From Carallia brachiata (lineage: Eukaryota > Streptophyta > Magnoliopsida > Malpighiales > Rhizophoraceae), in NCBI GenBank assembly GCA_021464245.1, contig JADCRB010000035.1:2414469-2478468 (forward strand): DNA of 64,000 nucleotides, written 5' to 3'. Positions 61,939 through 64,000 of the stretch are shown here, in pieces; positions within the stretch are counted from its first letter, which is position 1; every line of letters starts with the position of its first letter. The notes under the pieces are model-generated. The model was not told the origin of the DNA and searched no databases. It worked only from the letters and a program-made list of their open reading frames with translations. The position numbers and the translations under genes were made by a program.

Positions 61939-62977
61939 TAGGGCTGTTCATAAACCGCCCAAGCCGCCATAAACCGTCCAACCCGCACCGTTCCTACTCG
62001 CATCCGCCAAAACTGCCAACAAAAAAATTAATTATGGTTTTTATATTTTTAAAACCGCCAAAGGCGGATTGGTAGCGGTTTTAAAATTTTAAAAACCGCG
62101 GTTAACCGATCTAATCCGCCCTTATTAATATATATATATTATACATATAAAATGTGATTTAACTTGATTATATTTTTATTGTGTTAGAGATCTATTTGTT
62201 TTTATTATACATGTTATCTCGTTTTTATTGTTCTTTGCAATAATAAATTTGAAATTTTGTGTGTAATTAGGTATTTAAAGATATTGTTACTTTGATATAA
62301 CAAATTTGTAACTATTTGTTTTTATTATACATGTTATCTCGTTTTTATTGTTTTTTGTAATAATAAATTTGAAATTTTGTGTGTAATTAGGTATTTAAAG
62401 ATATTGTTATTTTGATATAACGAATTTGTAGCTATTAGATTACTGAAATAAATTGGCTATATTTCTAATTATATTTTCTTATTCTTTGAATTGGGTTTAT
62501 AGTGATGTCTAATTTTTCTCTACTAGGTAGCTAACTTTGACGAGAAGATTTAAAAAAAAAAAAGTAAAGAAGTCATGCAATCTCAGACTTTAATTGTAGT
62601 AATAATAATGAAATTTTTCAATGGTAGAGAAAAATTAGGAAAATATTAGTTGTTTATTTATTTCTTACGCATAAACTATCTGTTATTACCGTAACTTTAA
62701 AATTTAATGAATGTCTAACTAATTCATCTAATTTTTTGATTAAATATTTAATTATCACATTCAAATTTCACCTCAAATAAAAAAAAAATCAAAAGTTAAG
62801 TTGCATAATCAACAAAACCGCTCAAACCCCAAACCAATCTGCCATTTAGTGGATTGGTTTGGACGGTTTAGACGGTTGGCGGATTGGTTACGGTTTAAAA
62901 TTTTCAAATCGTCACCATAACAGTTTGATTACAATTTTTTCTTATAAACTGCCTAATCCGATTCGCGAACATCCCTA
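61939..62977. mobile_element. Non-autonomous hAT transposon with 8-bp target duplication
   Basis: Terminal inverted repeats TAGGGCTGTTCATAAACCG (61939-61957) and, reversed, TAGGGATGTTCGCGAATCG (62977-62959) agree at 14 of 19 positions. They are flanked by CTTCAGGT (61931-61938) and CTTCAGAT (62978-62985), an 8-bp duplication with one change, the size made by hAT transposases. Subterminal regions are full of short repeats (AACCGCC, GGCGGATTGG, CGGTTTA) on both sides, as in Ac/Ds-like elements. The 1039-bp interior encodes no transposase. Confidence 0.88.
62192..62435 (+). repeat. 120-bp tandem duplication inside the hAT element
   Basis: CTATTTGTTTTTATTATACA starts at 62192 and again at 62312. 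The two copies match along their full length with only about five differences (for example TTCTTTGC against TTTTTTGT). Confidence 0.9.
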
Positions 62978-63139
62978 CTTCAGATTATTTACCCATTAAA
63001 AATGATGTTCCTCGTCAACAAAAGTGAACAAGAAAGCAAGAACAAATCAGTGATGATGGTGATGGTACAGCTAGGACGGTTTGATGCATAGGCACCAAGA
63101 AAATTGAGTTGAAGGTTTTTTTTTTTTTTTTTAGCGCTT

Positions 63140-63305
63140 ATTAATTTAACTCATTTTTTTTTAGTATAATTTATTCATAATAATTATATATTATATAAAT
63201 ATAAATTTTTATTTTTTATATTAAATAAATATTATTTATTATATAATATAAGATCATGAATAAATTATATTCATTAAAAAAATGAGTCAAATTAAAATAT
63301 TTTTT
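63140..63305. mobile_element. Fold-back MITE
   Basis: AATTTAACTCATTTTTTTTT and GTATAATTTATTCATAA at the left are mirrored by TTATGAATAAATTATATTC-like sequence and AAAAAATGAGTCAAATT at the right around an AT-rich centre. A GCGCTTATTAA motif lies just outside each end (63135 and 63361). Confidence 0.6.
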
Positions 63306-63309
63306 TAAG

Positions 63310-64000
63310 AAAATAAAAAAATGGAATAGTGGGCTACAGTTTCGCGAGAGTATTCGTTATTGCGCTTATTAAAAAAACATTTCCGGTGAATGTAAGTATG
63401 GCTCCACCCGATGTCTTGACACACACAAGTTCAAACCATGACTTATGAAAGGCATTTTTGCCATTTTTATGAAATGATAGGAACAACTTTTGGAGTCGGC
63501 CTAACAATGTCCTGCGTGCTCCATGATCTGGCCTTGACAAAACCTTTATGGACTTTGGCCTTTGACGTTAGTCCTCTTAGGATTGCGGCATACAGGCCAA
63601 ATTGGATTCTTCTATTGATTGACTTGAAATGAACAAAGCTGCATGTGTTCAATATTCTTTAACAAGCAATGACAAATTATGCCACCAAACGACTCAACCC
63701 AAGCAAAAGCCAAAGGCCTGTCATTCCTTGAAAAGCTACTGGGAATAAATCGTACGTCAAGAACATCTTAACAGTCCTTTCTATTTCTTCAATTCAAAAA
63801 GGTATTCTCACCGCCCCACTTTCGGTGGTCTTTCCTTTCCGCACTTCCCCTAACTTTGCATCTTTTTTTTTCCACCACAACGTTGGCATGTGTTTTCTCC
63901 ATATATTCATTTAGCAAAGAAATTAAATTGTACTTCTAAGTTGTAATGAACCTAATTTAGTAGATTATTATCGTTGATCTTTCTCCTGTTTCTTCCTTCG
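63310..64000. other. Intergenic sequence to the right edge
   Basis: Moderately complex sequence with overlapping short frames on both strands (63334-63652). None is recognisable, and no splice pattern was found. Confidence 0.4.

Overview
This is nuclear DNA of a flowering plant, almost certainly a eudicot. It is AT-rich, with sparse short-exon genes, GT-AG introns, many fold-back MITEs, tRNA-derived SINEs and LINE-like retroposons. I could not identify the species.

Three loci are recognised with confidence. (1) A complete two-exon cytochrome P450 of the CYP78A family lies on the minus strand (5718-7796). (2) A complete two-exon HD-Zip class I transcription factor of the ATHB-7/ATHB-12 type lies on the minus strand (42266-43067). 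(3) A MIR166 gene lies on the plus strand: its hairpin spans 55938-56122, carries canonical miR166 and miR166*, and has a TATA box about 250 bp upstream. Just downstream of the HD-Zip gene, on the opposite strand, are two exon-like pieces of a GIF/SSXT (ANGUSTIFOLIA3-type) coactivator that look like a decayed copy.

Several shorter pieces look coding but were not recognised: an exon running off the left edge (1-212, minus), a terminal exon at 14746-14858 (minus), a C-terminal piece at 31363-31500 (plus), an exon pair at 36050-36444 (minus), and phase-compatible exons at 38562-39507 (plus). They are reported with low confidence.

Most of the rest is transposon debris. Insertions with recognisable target-site duplications are a non-autonomous hAT element (61939-62977), two minus-strand retroposons (21750-22806 and 46590-48346), a complete tRNA-type SINE (31668-31920) and a tiny T/G-rich insertion (2414-2486). 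An Au-like SINE (about 30735-30900), a LINE RNase H tail (59477-59700), several fold-back MITE families and a family with ~92-bp internal repeats fill much of the intergenic DNA.

The recognised genes do not form a cluster or operon. CYP78A, HD-Zip I and MIR166 act in organ growth, drought/ABA response and leaf polarity or meristem control respectively, and their proximity is probably incidental. I found no CRISPR array, rRNA or intact tRNA gene, and no previously undescribed multi-gene system.
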